Origin: Immersiella caudata
Lineage: Eukaryota; Ascomycota; Sordariomycetes; Sordariales; Lasiosphaeriaceae
DNA length: 64,000 bases
Direction of reading: 5' to 3'
Assembly: GCA_030512335.1 (NCBI GenBank)
Contig: JAULSU010000001.1
Span: forward strand, 1,364,001 to 1,428,000
Shown here: in pieces, positions 46,904 through 59,823 of the stretch
Numbering within the stretch: the stretch's first letter is position 1
Layout of the letters: each line of letters opens with the position of its first letter
The notes under the pieces: model-generated
What the model was told of the DNA's origin: nothing
Databases searched by the model: none
The model's input: the letters and a program-made list of their open reading frames with translations, nothing else
Position numbers and translations under genes: made by a program

Positions 46904-49900
46904 ATGAACCACCATAGACAAGGACTCTAACAAGGACACAATCGATGTGAGCCAAGATCAGATGGGGAATTTGGACAGCAACACGCGAGATGGACGATTA
47001 GAGAGGAGGATTTAATCCAGGCACTGATAAGACATCACCTACCAAGGTAGCTAGACTTTACTTGGAACGAACCACTATTACCATCAAAGAGCTTTCACTG
47101 TCCCACCCTTTCGTTGAGTTCCATGAATGAAGACTACAAGACAATCCTCCAACTGTTACCCTACAGTAGCCACCGCTCACCTACACTAATCGGTGAGGCA
47201 ATTTCTCTAACTTCATCCCTCCACAACCTCACCTCAGTCTCTTACCCTAAGTTTTAGCACTACAGGTCCACTCAAGGGCAATCCAACTCCTTTCAGACCC
47301 TTCGAAGAAATGGGCAAGGGGCAAGTCAACACAACGCACGGACCACGATCCTCCAGACCCACTGCGAAAAGGGGGGCCGGTTATCCCCCCATCCCACCTG
47401 GGATCAAGTTGATTCGCTCACTCCTTCAGATAGCATGTTAAAATGCAGTGGTAAATGCCTAGGCCACTCGCAGTACCAGTGACCGTGGTGAAGCATCCTT
47501 CCGTCCGGTTTCGAATATCACCGTTTACCCACTTGCATCTCTCCACTCGACTCCAATAAGAGAGAACCTCTCATTTCCAACATCGGCCAAGAGATCATGA
47601 TACCCAAGCCCTGAAGAATTTTGCCACAAAGACCGACGTCACGATTCGCAGTCACAGGCTGAGAATTTCACATGCGTGGCCCCAGACTTCCTGTGACTTT
47701 TAACACCAACTCATCGCCTCGCCAACATCGACAGGTACCTCCCAAGACGTCTACCGGTAAGTCAGACCACCCAAAAGGACCTTCCACTCTCATCATATCA
47801 ACATCATATCCAAATCCACCTCCACCTCCACCGGACGATCGGCCGGGCCCTCTCCGAGGTGACCCTTCCAGAAACCCTCGCCGCTTACCCGTGCCCCAAG
47901 CATACCACATGACAACCACTCGACCAGCATCCCCAGGCCCCCATTTTACCCTAGATTAACTCACTCCATCGCAAGCTTGCCCTAACCCGGTGTGTTTGAT
48001 TTCGCTGCCCGCCCTGCGCCTGGAGCGGTCAGACCCGGGCGATGACAACCAACCACACGCTTGCCATGGCAGTGCATGCCGGGCTAAAAGCAAACTCTGC
48101 CTACGCAACCCTCTCATAAAGGGGGTCTGAGATCCAGATTTCCCACGCGGCCGACGCGGCGCAGCCGGGAGTCGGATGGCGCCACGCTCGCACCTAGGGA
48201 CTCCCGTCTACCACGCCCACTGGATTAATGAAGTTGACTACCTGACTTCCTATGCGCTGGAATCAGTCAGTGAATCAAGCGAGAGTCATAGCCAAGCTCA
48301 TGACTCGCATTATGATCGTAATGTGTGGATTTGGGATTTTGATGACTGGCTCCAAGCCTACCAATGACCTGCATAGCCCACACGAAGTTGGTGATAGAAC
48401 TTCGAAGGCGCATTCAACGCATAGCCTGCTGAATAGTTTCGCCGGAGGAACCAGTCGGCTGGGTCATGCAAGCGGCTTTGCACAAGAGGAATCTCGTGAA
48501 TTCGACGACCCCCAACGACGAGTGGCGGCTCGGTGGCATGGCCAATGGGGAAAATAAAAGCATGGACGATTTGGGGCACCGTATTTCGGAAGGCAAAGGT
48601 CCCGTCCCCTGGCGCTTTATTGATGTAGTTAGGTCCATCTCCGACCCCCGTCGTGAGCCTTGAGGTTGTTACCTAGGTATCCCGCGGCGGCATTCCGGTC
48701 AAAGATAGGTTGGTCTGCAGCCCAGGGGCACAGTTATGGGCAGAGAGAACCAAGTGAGACATTCTCGCTGCGGCACGTTTCTTGTGTTTCCATACCTTAC
48801 CCACTCTGCTTCACCAGCAGCGCCCCTGGGGCGCAGTTGTGGTCTTGACAGCCGTTGTGGCTCCCAGCCAGACTTTCCGAGCAGCCAACGTTAGGCACTG
48901 GGTGCCGAGATAAGCGCCGAAACGCGTCTTTTGGTGCCGCTATGGCCACTCCATGGGTGACGTCTATGGGTGGTGTGCAAGTAGTTAAAAAGCGCGAGGC
49001 GGATCATTGAAAAGACGCTAGTCTTGAGACTGCATCTGTCAGTTCTCACAACTTCGAAAAACCAACCCGCAGCGCCTCTCCCCATCGCCCACGGATATCC
49101 CTCACGCGGCAGCGCCTACCGCCAGTACGAAGCACGAGCAAAACCGTGTTGCCAGCCGGGCAAGCGCCCTTTGCACTGTAGCAGTTTGTTAGCTTCAGAT
49201 TGCTGCGCGGATGAAGACACGATGGCTGCTGTGCCATCTGCATCATACATTGCTTTGTCCCGACACTCTGGCACCGAGAAATTGCAATCGCGGACCCCGG
49301 CGACATGACCCTCCGGCCGGGGTCAGGAGCCAGAGAACCTTCATGATGTTGCGCTTTAGAAAGAGAAAAGGTCAAGGGAATCTTCTGCCAATCGGTCCAT
49401 CCCACACCGTGTCTGGGGATCGAAGCCTTCGATGTAACCAGCACCGCCAGTTATTTTTGCGCAGCCACACAGTGCCAGATGTGTTGCTTCCTATTTGCCC
49501 AAATGGGAGCACCCGTAGTGTGGCGCATCTACCCTAGCAGTTGAGAGACATGCTGGAAAGCTCCAGTTGAGAGACATGGCAACCGGCTCTATCACCCGTT
49601 CAGATGACGGAATGCAAGCTCCATCTGTCGACTTGTTTCAGGCGCAGCGACCAAAAGGATCATATGTTTGGCACCGAGTCCGTGCGTATCGTGGCTGCGA
49701 GGTAATCAGGAGACTTGGGTCTCTCGGAGACACGCAGCAGCTGGACGCCGACCTAGTCCCACCGCTGTGCATTCTGCGCATGCTAGCCGCCGAGACTTGT
49801 TCACCGGCACTTTCTCTCAATGGATCCGAGCGCCACATTGCTTTTGTGTTTGCTGCGTGCGCCATGGACATTGAGCGAATCACGCGCCTTCTACCGGCCC

Positions 49901-50732
49901 GGTTTCAGTCGCCCAAGGCCTCGGGATCTGAGAACTGACAATCAGCTGCTAGAAGCCCCCGAAGTTCTTCTTTCTCACAAATCGGACGCCTGAGGCCACC
50001 TGCGACGTCTTGAGACTGGCGCGCGGCTGCCTAGCCAGGAAGATTATCCAGAATGCTTGCTCAACATTCCAGCCATGGGGGTGAGGCCTTGAAGACGTGG
50101 TCTGGTTGAATTCAACACACCGACGAGGAGAAGTGCTGCGACGCTGCTTCCGAACTGAGCAAATTTAGGGACCAGAGTCTTTTGAAAACTCTCCTTTGAA
50201 TCCCCGTGTTTGCTGTCTCCCCTGGTTCATGGGGTCGGTGTAGCAACTTAGTCGCGTGCCAACCTCCCTGCTGGATGTGATCAAGATGCTCGAAGCCAAG
50301 TTTGAGCGAGATTTTGCATAGCTGCGAATTGCTTTTGGAGTCGGCCAACACAACGAAGGCCCAGAAATACCACCGAAACGTGCTGTTTAGCCTGACTGGA
50401 AACCGCACAGTCAAAGAATTCAAACGCCGATCCAAAATTGCCCATGCCGCCCATGCTTGCTACGCGCGACAGAGATGTATTGCATCGAGAAACCCAATAT
50501 GCTGGACCCAAGATGGTCGTTGGCTTCATGCAAGACAAAAACATTGCCGACCCGTAAAATTTCAAGTGAAGAAGTCTGATTAAGACGGGTTGGCCATTCG
50601 CAATCCCTCCTCCAAGGGGCCAGAACACGGTTGACCGTCACCTTTCCAAACCACAACAGTCAGTTGAGAGGTGTACAAATCAGGCTTTGGGGGCACACAC
50701 CTTAAAAGAGAACAGAAATGCGCGATCCGTTG
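46904..50732. other. Intergenic region, no gene supported
   Basis: Lies 3' of the Ser/Thr-rich gene (+) and 3' of the F-box gene (-). Frames up to 132 codons lack motifs. A CCACCT/CCTCCA-rich stretch near 47812-47836 gives a poly-Pro frame that looks like chance. Confidence 0.5.
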
Positions 50733-52250
50733 TCAAGGGTTGGCCGTAAGCATATACTCGCCACTTTCGTAAGGCGACGAGTAGGGCGATGTGCGTTCTA
50801 TTGCAGGTCCTCTGTTCTGAGACATCGGTGTCAACCCATTGCAGCCATCGCAGACCAGAGTCTCAGGCTTTTTGTGAATTTTACTGCAAGGTTTTGTCAG
50901 CCTCGTTGGATAGATGGATGGATGTACCACAGTCGGGGAGGGATGGGCACGAAAGACCACTTACTAGCAGTTGCAGATCCACTTTGCTTCCTTGCCTTCC
51001 TTATCACCCTTCCTCCCTTTTCTTTCTTTGCCGCCTGGCTTCTCACTCCGCAACTCGATGAGAGCGCCAGGCTTGTAAAACCCTTTCTTGACGCCACAAG
51101 GGATGCAGAAACGGCGGGTTCCCCATGTCTCCTTGATGCGAGGTGAAGACTGATCAAAGTTCGTCTTCTCGGTCCTCTTGCCGAGGCTGCTTCTCGTGAT
51201 AGATGGATCGTAGTGGGGGTTGGACGTTGGAGGCGGTGCTGGTGTCTGGCCTGGTGTTGATGATTCCGTCTCGTTGTCCTCCCCTTCATCTACAAGATTG
51301 TATCGAAAAAGCTCAAACTCGCGTGGCGGCTTCATTCGGAAGCAGTGATAGCACGCAAGATGCCCGCTGTCCCGTCCCACATGGTCAACCTCCGGGGCTG
51401 ATGGCGCAGACGTGCGCAGCGAGTACCGCCTGTACTCTTGCTCTGCCCTGAGCATCAATGCGATCTTCTCCTCCTCCGGCACCTTCTCCGGATCGACGTG
51501 TGAGTACAGCCATCGGTTGACCAAACTAAGCCGGATAACGTCCAGATACCCCAGATGGCTCACGATGTTTTGCAGGATGCTCAGCTGTAAGGAGGCGCTC
51601 CCAAAAATGGACGGGCGGTAATGATCTCGGGTGTGGACCAAAGGTTGATTTTGGTAGGCAGAGATCAGCTCCGATGGAGCTTGGTAAGTAGAGTACGGCG
51701 GATACACAGATGGATAGGCCTGGTACGATATTGGCGACGGCTGCGGCAAGGCTGGCTGCTGGAAGCCGAAGGCTGAAACCTGGGGGAACGATCGCGGGGC
51801 CGGGACAGGCGCGTAAAGAGGGAATTGCGTGACTGTCTGGCTCGGAAGATACTCCGGCGCGCTGCTGAATATGAAAGGAGACTGGTTTTGCGGTGCGTAA
51901 GAAGACCGATGGACGAGATTTTGTTGGCGATGTGTCGCAGTGGCACCAGCCCTCGCAGCCGACGAAGCCGGCGCAGGCAGAGCCGGGGACAGAGTTCGCG
52001 AGCTCGCTGCGTGATATGAGGCGGAGGATGAGGACGAAGAAACGGAAGAAGACCGAGCTCCAAGAGACTGCCCCGAAGGGCCATAGTAGGACGATTGGTA
52101 GGAGGACTGTGAGGTTGGTGGCGGGTAGGGCATGTTGTTGATGATATCAGGAGCGAAGAAGTACTCTCGAGGTGTTGGTGCCGGCACGAGGAGTCCGCGC
52201 GAAGAAGCTCCAAAGTTGTGAGGATTTGGGTAGCTGGTTACTTCAGTCAT
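50733..52250 (-). CDS. F-box-like protein with eight-cysteine zinc-binding tail
   Basis: Probable substrate adaptor of an SCF ubiquitin ligase. Exons 52250-50965 and 50883-50733, 478 residues. The unspliced frame ends at a TAG that overlaps a perfect donor (TA/GTAAGT). The intron 50884-50964 has a GGCTGAC branch and TTGCAG acceptor, and splicing turns the stop into Tyr429 and adds 50 residues. Residues 1-215 are disordered, rich in Ser, Pro, Tyr and Gln. The F-box-like segment is about 219-256 (SLQLSILQNIVSHLGYLDVI, then NRWLYSHVDP). Cysteine pairs lie at 300/303 (CYHC), 382/385 (CIPC), 426/428 (CNC) and, only after splicing, 440/443 (CDGC), enough for two zinc ions. A Lys/Gly/Glu-rich linker separates pairs two and three. 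Cys-rich F-box proteins of this kind are common in moulds; the substrate is unknown. Confidence 0.85.
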
Positions 52251-55200
52251 TTTCTGGTGGACGCGGAGCGACGTCTGGGTGCTGGTGATCAGGGGATCCG
52301 TGTTGGCCGGAACACGCCAGAAGAAAGGGCTGTCAGCCTTCTATATACGAGAACGCCACGCCAGTTTGTATCTCGGCCGAGAGAATGGTGTGGCAGATGC
52401 GGAACCACGGGGCGACCGCTGGGTCCTGGGTCAGGGCACCGGGGTGTGGAGCAGAGACGGTGGCTGCGAGCTGCTCATGAGGGCAGCATTGGTAGAGGGG
52501 ACCACTCTGAATCGCAGGCAGCTGCAGCCTATCATGGAGTGTTGGAGCCGCCGGCTTCAGGCTCTTTGGAAGCAATCCAGCTAGCTGGGACGCTGGGGGT
52601 GGGGGGTGGAAGTGATGGGGCCCAGAAATCCTCCAGCACTTCGGGTTGGTGGTGGTGGTTCCCAGGTTCTCAGGCTCAGCGGCGGTATTAAATGCTGGAG
52701 AGGTGCTGCAGGTTTTAGAATGGCAAACCAGAGCGCGATTTCGCTGCCAGGGGTCGCCCACCAGATTCGAGATTGCTGTGCCGGAGGCGCGCTTGAAACA
52801 CCCGACGGGAGGGTGGTGCCGGGGAGGGGAGGGAGCTGGAGTGTCAACGCCGAACAAAGAGCACCCGCCTGGAGCGCGGGTACGGATCGCGGTGCCAGGG
52901 TGATCGCAACGGACGATGAGAAAACATCCACTCTAGCGCTGGCGACCTGTCCACTCGTCTCGATCTGTGTAGCCCCGCCCCTTGCGTCTCCAGGCCTTGA
53001 TTGGCAACGTCTTGTGAACTTTGCAGCCACGAATCTGGACGCACCCTCGGACGCTACGCTTGCGGCCTTACCAGGCCCCTTGCCGCATCGCTCCCCCGGG
53101 CAAAAAGTCGATCGAGAAAGACGGCTAACCCGACAGAGCAGCGATGCGGATCAAGTGCAGATGCAAAAGAAAGCGGGCAGCGGGTCCGTTGGATCTCTAG
53201 CGGGCGACCGCAGAAACAAAAAGCATCTCGGTGAGCGGCACAATGGAGTGCAGCTGCGGAACAGAGCTTGGCTGGACGAGTCCGATTTCCCAGATCTCCA
53301 CGTTGGGAATCACCTACATTCTTGGGGGAAAATGAGGCGGAAGGAGCGAAAAGGAAAGAGCGTTAGGCTGGTGGCCGTTCATTGATGGGGGAACGATGCA
53401 GACCGTCTCAGCTCCTTAACCCGACACCGCCTACACAGTGTCAAGTGGGCGCGTCCGCAAAAGTGCTCGAGGGGGTGGGGAGAAGGAGGGGGAACCTGGG
53501 AAGGCACGACGATGGGTGTGCCCCTTTCCCCTTTTCGCAGTCGAAGATTGCCAGCATTGGCAACCCGTTGCATACCTCCCAAAGACGGGTTGCGTGTGGA
53601 GGTGGGTGACAGATCTCCGGGCATGCAGCAAAGACCTGGTCTGACGCTAGTGAGGCGTTGCCCGTTCTTGGTCCTTTTTTCTTCTGGACCACACCCCGTC
53701 GGTCCCTTACTCGATTCATCGCTGCACGGGACAGCCGTGGTGAACACTGCGCAGCACTTTAACCGCCGAGATGGCCATTTGGATCCTGTCCGGGGAATCT
53801 GCCATCGGGCCGCCTTTGGTGCTGGCACTCGGGGGTGTCTCAGGTAGCTGGCAACCCAAGTGTCGGTTTGGTGCGACCATTCCTGACAGGCCCATCCCAT
53901 CGTTTTGTCGGTCACAGCATCAGACGATCTCAAGCGACACAGATAGCTAACTTTGACAGATGGGCAGGTGCGACGGTGTGCGGACGCATGGCTCAGGTAG
54001 GGTTGGATGGGAGGAGCCCGATCTCCCCGAACCTTGCGACGGGGTGGGTGGCAGCCAGGGAGGAGAAGGCCAACCAGCAAAGGGAAATGCTAGTCCACCG
54101 CTGGAGCCTGGGCTGCCCGGGGAAGGGCTTGTAATGAGCCTATGGGAGGGGATCGCCCACCCTCCCTGTTTTTCAAGGGACGAATGGGGGCAATGCTAGC
54201 TCGGCTGGCTTGAAAGCCGTCGAACTCTGGCCAACAGCAAGGCGATTCTAAACGCCAACTACACAGTGTATCCAGGCGGTCGGTACCGAGATGAAGTCAA
54301 GGGGCGAGCGCTGATTGGCTGGGAAACTCGCCCGTTACCAGACTGTCGGGTCCAAGCGATCGATATCGTTGGCTGCCCACCTCAGGACCTATTTTCCTGT
54401 CGACCCGACTCTGGCGGCGGCAAATATTCCGCTCTCGTCCGCTCCTGCGACCTGTGCTCTGCTTCCCCTTCAGCCCGCTTCAAGCCTCGGGGCAGTTGTT
54501 TGATTTCTGGTTTTCATGCTGTTTCGCAAGCCGTAGGGAAAAGAGGCGGGGACTCAGCAGACCAGCCGCAGCTGCATTTGAAATAATCTCGCGCAATGCT
54601 GATCATCCCGTCTACCGTTTTCATGGGGTTGTCTGTTGGGTGGACATCGACCGCCTGGAGGGCGGCTATGGCTGCGGAGACGACGTCGGCGCGCTTGTTG
54701 GCTCGACGGAGGAGCGACGCCTGCCCTCCATTCCATCCCATCGACCCACACCAGGGTTACGTGGCACGGCAGGGAAGCCAAAACATCTGTCGTGCATATG
54801 TAGATACTCTGGCACAGATTGGGGAGCCCAGCTCCTTCGGCAGGATTCATGGGTGGGACGGCACGTCCCAGCGCTCACTGCCTGAGGATATCTGGAAGCG
54901 TGTAGTGGCGGAGGGCAATCTAGTTCGCAATTTCCGCCACTGACGATTCCATAGTAGCCCCTGGCCGCCGAAAACGCGACCCCTTCTCGTTCGGGAGACG
55001 CAGAAATAGAAGCCTGGCACTTGCGGTGAATTTGGTCGACGAGACTGACGTCTGCGCGAGCTGGTGGCTCGTGAGTCGCATCTGATGAGGAGCCCCACTC
55101 TCGTACCACCTCAGACAGTTCCCAAAGCAGAACTGCGATTTCTATTCGTTGAGAGCGGCCCCACTCGACGTATTGGGCACTGGGTTCGGAAATATTCGTG

Positions 55201-57341
55201 GGGGATCGATAAACCAGAACAGAAGCGGACGCTAGCATGATGCAACTCGGTCCACTACTCTCCGCGGGCAAACTCGCAGGAGAATCGCTCACATGACTGC
55301 AAGACACTCGGTGGGCACCTCAGCACTGGGTCCGAGGTATGGCCTTGGAATGCCACTGTGCATGCTTGGGAACCTAGCCGCGCAAGATTAGACACGGCTC
55401 GACAATCGGATGGGACTTACTCACCGGCAAGGGCCCAGGGCGTCTGGCCAGCCGTCCGTCCGCGAAGCAGTGTCAACGGCCGGGCGGGCGTTGTATTGCG
55501 TCAGGCGTCGGCAGCGCCTAGAATTGGTCACAACGCTGGGGTCAATACATTCCTCGGTCACACCTCCGAACTTGATGCAACCAACAAAGGGACGAGAACA
55601 GACACGGTTCGGCTGTTACAGGCGCGACTTTCGGGCCAGCCCACCGTTGAGGTTTCCCCCTCAGCCGAGGCCAGTCTCCCCGGGAAAATGCCGTGAAAGG
55701 GACTTCGAACACGCCTAAGTTGTTACGAGCCTTTCAGCTCAGGCTCCCCAAGATCTAAGCAGCACCAACATGCCGTCCCCCCTACAGGGCCGGAGTATTC
55801 CATGTCGCGGAAGGAACGCGGCGGTCAAGGCGGACTCGGAAAGTTGGGGGACGCAAGGGGTCAGCTCCTGGGCAGTTCCTTCCTCCACTGCTGCTCGCAC
55901 ACCCTACTTCACTTGCCCCGTTGCGCCATGGATCACGAAATGGCAAAGCCAGAAATCGGCCGGCAGATCTGAAAACCGCAGCCAGTTTCCTTTCATCCCT
56001 CTTCAACCTACCAACGCACCCCCAGGCACACTTTCTCATTCTGAAGTCACACGACACAATATCATCGGGCAGCCAACACGAAATGGATACCAAGCCGCGG
56101 CCCCTCAGTGGCAACGTTGGAGGGACCGGCAGCTGTTCGTCCCGTCATAGTGTCCTTTACTTTCCCTGTGCGCAGGACCTCACAGCCTCTGACGGAGCTT
56201 TCCGTCGCCTGACTGGATGGTGGTCCTCGGTGAGTGCTGATGCCACCCCATCAAGACCGAACCATCGATACCGAGAGAGCTCGATGTTGCAAGCCGCATC
56301 ACCAAACACGAGGAGTTTGCCGTGTTGTGTTTACCCCTGCCTGCACGGCCACAGTCCCGGCACCTGGCCGCACCTCGCCCCTTTCCCACACGTTCTGATG
56401 GTTGTTGGTCTGGAAGAGCCCGGTACCCCTTCTGTGGCCCATGTACTTGGAGAGAAGTCAAGCGAAGTACCTTGACTTGCCCAGCCCCCCAAGGCAGCAC
56501 ACTCTCCCAGCATGCTGCTAACCTCCCTCGCCTTCAGCAGGACACGCACCGCCGCGGAAGCCTACGATCGCGTCGAAGGTTTTGGCAAGGCTTCCACGGT
56601 CCCTCCTGCTCCCAACACCACTCCAAATTATACCCACACCAAAGACTCGCAGAAGTTTGCTCATTATTCTCCTATCCCCCGCCGAGATCTCGAGCCAGTT
56701 TGCCCGTTCAATGCTGGACCTGCCGCCTCCCTGCCGGACTACATCCTAGGTTTGCTAGACGCCATGACGCCTAGCCTGGTCCAGAAATTCAATGCTGTCG
56801 TTCTTCTGCTTGGGCCATGCTGTACCCGCCAAGAATAGCGCGTTAGTGCGCGCGCAACTGTCAAGCGGCGTCCTCCCTAGATCCATGCGCGCAAATTAAG
56901 CGCTGCCTTTCGAACCATCACCCGGCAGAAGGTGATAGGGCTGCGGAAGCAAAGCTAGCCGTAGATCTAAGGCGGGACACATTGCTGGGCAGTCATGGGG
57001 TGTGGGTGAGTCAAAGATTGGCTGGCGGGGAAATAACGGATGGCTGGCCCCTGAGAAAAAGGGCTGGGGGTGCAACCACAAGGCGAGATAGCACCTGTCC
57101 TTCATCTGTTGCGGCACTGAGGGTTGCACCGCGTTCGGCGTGGACTTGTGAGGCAATGTACCTACCTAAACAGCCCTAGGGGTCGGAAGTCTCGGTCCAC
57201 GGGGCCGCCGCCGCCGCCCAAGCCTTCCTTCGCCACCGCAAGGAGAAGATGTCTTGTGTTCGTTCGTTCGTTGGTAATACCCAACTTCATTCCGTTGCAG
57301 ACACAGCACTGCCTAGTTGGCAAAGCGAGTTCATCGGCTAA
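52251..57341. other. Intergenic region, no gene supported
   Basis: A 5.1-kb spacer upstream of the F-box gene (-) and downstream of the DUF3176 gene (-). Open frames up to 259 codons (52606-53385 plus, 53379-54080 minus) overlap one another, have no motif and no splice partners. A GCC-type stretch near 57202-57216 encodes only a chance Pro run. Confidence 0.5.
52341..52346 (-). promoter_or_regulatory. TATA element of the F-box gene
   Basis: TATATA lies about 91-96 bp upstream of the F-box start codon at 52250 on the minus strand, a normal core-promoter distance. Confidence 0.45.
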
Positions 57342-59460
57342 TCAATTCTTTTCTGCCGAAGTTGTTCTGAATGTCCACTGTCCCTTTTCAGCACGATACA
57401 TGGCGACGGAGAGGCTCCCGATTCGCTCCTCAAGCCCGTCTGGCTCGTCCATGCCTTCCCCGACGCGTTCTCGGATGTTGTCATCCACACGGCAAAACAG
57501 CATCGGCAGCGCGCCACCCTTCCACACAGAGACGCTATCCCGCGCAGACACAATGATGGTGTGGCATAGGTAATAGATACTCAGCAGAATCATCGCACAT
57601 GGGTAGAACAGCCAACGCCACTGAACTCTGATGAAGGGGGCAAGTTGGGACGCGAATCCGTCGTACCGCAATCCCGTGGACCCGCCGAGCGTGCCATGCC
57701 TCCGGATTTCGATCGTCATGGTCGCCGCGAACGTTTGAATCCAATCTTGGAGGTGGTCGCTAGCGTTCCACATCGCTTCCGCCCAGTCTGACGAATATTC
57801 AAGGTTGCTGATGTCGGCATAGACGCTTCCTGTCGCGACGCCCGCCATAAACGAACGCAATGCGGTAATGGCCTCGCGGGTTACAGCATATCGAGTCCCA
57901 TTGTCAACATTCAGTTGGTCGAGTGGAATGCCGACGAAGACATACTCTGTGCCATGGGAGTCCGTACGTCTCGTCGTCGTCGTGGACCAATTTCCGACTA
58001 GCGACTCGTTTTGTATCCCGCCGTTGACAGAGATGGAATAACCCTGGATACAAAACCAAAGCGCGCACTCGTTGCCCTCGACCGACAACTCTTCGCCATC
58101 TAGTCGACTTACGGAAATCATGTCGAAGACGGAGAAGTAGGCCCGGTTGCTCGCGTCTACTGGATATACGGTTCCGTTGGAGGGTCCAACTTTGAATATA
58201 CTGTACGCTGAGGCATTCATCGGACCGTCCAGAGACGTTGTCGTAGCCGAGTATGTGCACGTCTCTGCCGTTTGATTGCAGGTTGTAGTCACCGGGACAG
58301 TAGTGCACGCACCGCAGGCCCCTAGTGTTGGAATCACTGGCCATGAGCAGTTTGCTGTCCCGCAAGACGCTGGAACCACGGGTGGCTCCATTGATATGAT
58401 CCCACTGTACACGGCCGCCTTGGTTGAAAGTGTTGGAACAAGATCTTGGACGGCTTTGTTAGAACTCCGCCCTGCTTGTTTCTCAGGACTAGACTTACCA
58501 GCCATGAAGCCTCGTAGAAGATAGGAATCCTAGACCTCGGCACGAGGAGGCACCGGCGCTAAGCTGGAGGAACTGTTGTCGGCTTGACGGGGCCGCTCTT
58601 CGAAGATGACCATTTGCTGGGAGAACGTCTCGAAACCGTGAGCGACGATGACAATAAACGCTCCAATACAACCGAGGTGTCTAGTCCCATCTGTTAGCAC
58701 CTTTTCCAACATTCAGGGAACCAACGCACCTCAGCTTCATCCGCCACAGCAAATACAGACTCCCAAGCATGCCCCTTGATGCCTCGTCGAACACTTTGAA
58801 GTCGGAAAACAATGCCTTGTGATGGCTTCGGCGCTGCGCTGCTTCTGAAATCCAAATCCATGCCCCTTGGCTGATGGCGGCCTCGACAATGGCGCTCATC
58901 GACACACGGGTAATCGTCACCAGCGCAATAATGGCCGTGTCCAGCTGAAGTCCCCATCCCAGCTTAGGCACCAGGTGTCCGTCGTCTGTATTCATTTCTT
59001 AGCATTCACGCTTTACCCCTATTAATTGTCTCCACTACCCATTCCCAACGCGTGCCTAGGCTCAGGGATGGATGGAGGGACACCGGGGGAACTCACAGCT
59101 CTTCAACAAAACCACCAGACAGCATGTCGTCACGATGCAGAGGAGTGCGCACCAGTATTCCTCTTTCCACCAGGCTGCAGACGAGAAGTACTTCCTGGCT
59201 GTTGCTCCTCGAGTAGCTCGATGGGTCCCGTTTCCATTGCTCTGGGTCCGTGGCAGGTGTGTTTGTTGGTGTTGTCTCGCAGGGCGCGAATCGAGGTAAA
59301 TTTCTTCAAAGGATGTAGTTATGTTGTTCTTTTCGGCACCGTTCGCGTCGAGGTCCGTGTTGGCGGCTGGGATGGCTTCTGAGGGGCTGGTTGGCGGTTT
59401 CGTTGTGTATTGGACCTTGTAGCGGCGGCCGTTTGGAGGGGCCGCGCGAAGGGACGACAT
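57342..59460 (-). pseudogene. DUF3176-type membrane protein gene with in-frame amber codon
   Basis: Four exons on the minus strand: 59460-59097, 58985-58730, 58680-58499 and 58444-57342. Introns are 58986-59096 (GTGAGT...TACAG), 58681-58729 (GTGCGT, GCTAAC branch, ACTAG) and 58445-58498 (GTAAGT, TTCTAAC branch, CCAAG). The joined frame has 635 codons, with a TAG at 58532-58530 that splits an otherwise continuous protein between PPRAEV and DSYLLRGFMA. Features of the fungal DUF3176 family: a first membrane helix (WCALLCIVTTCCLVVLLKS), YDGHLVPKLGWGLQLDT, a second helix, VFDEASRGMLGSLYLLWRM, HLGCIGAFIVIVAHGFETFS, then STKAAVYSGI, CGTANCSWPVIPTLGACGAC and a last helix (WLFYPCAMILLSIYYLCHTI). The family's function is unknown. 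The stop could be a real mutation, a sequencing error, or be skipped by an intron I cannot identify; no canonical donor lies suitably upstream. Confidence 0.75.
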
Positions 59461-59823
59461 GGTATCGGTTTTTAGGAGGCAGGTGGAAGAGATAGGAAAG
59501 ATGATGAGTAGGACTACAAGTACGAGGTGGTGCTGTGGCTAGCAGAGGCTGGATTTCGCGTGGGTGGGAGATGAAGATGAAAAGCACTTGGAACCTGTCG
59601 TGCCTGGAGGAAATATGCGCAAACGGGAAGGAGGCGATCCTTGGAAGCGACCACCAAAAAGAATGAACACAAGCAGGAGCAGTGTACAACATCAATGTTG
59701 ATCGATGCTTTAAGACGCTTTGTTTTGTATAATACATTTAATCCTTGCTCCTCGCTATCGCTGTGGTGACCCAACTTATAACCTGGGCGGGGGAACCCAC
59801 GTCAAGCCATCCCATTCCTAGTA
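59461..59823. other. Short intergenic spacer
   Basis: Upstream region of the DUF3176 gene and 3' flank of the ZZ/EF-hand gene, both on the minus strand. No gene or distinct motif seen. Confidence 0.5.

Noticed and set aside
52606..53385. Plus-strand frame of 259 codons
   Set aside because: No start context, motif or exon continuation; competing frames on both strands.
58334..58543. Alternative frame (RSRIPIFYEASWL) to bypass the DUF3176 amber codon
   Set aside because: Reaching it needs a donor without consensus and loses the conserved STKAA segment.
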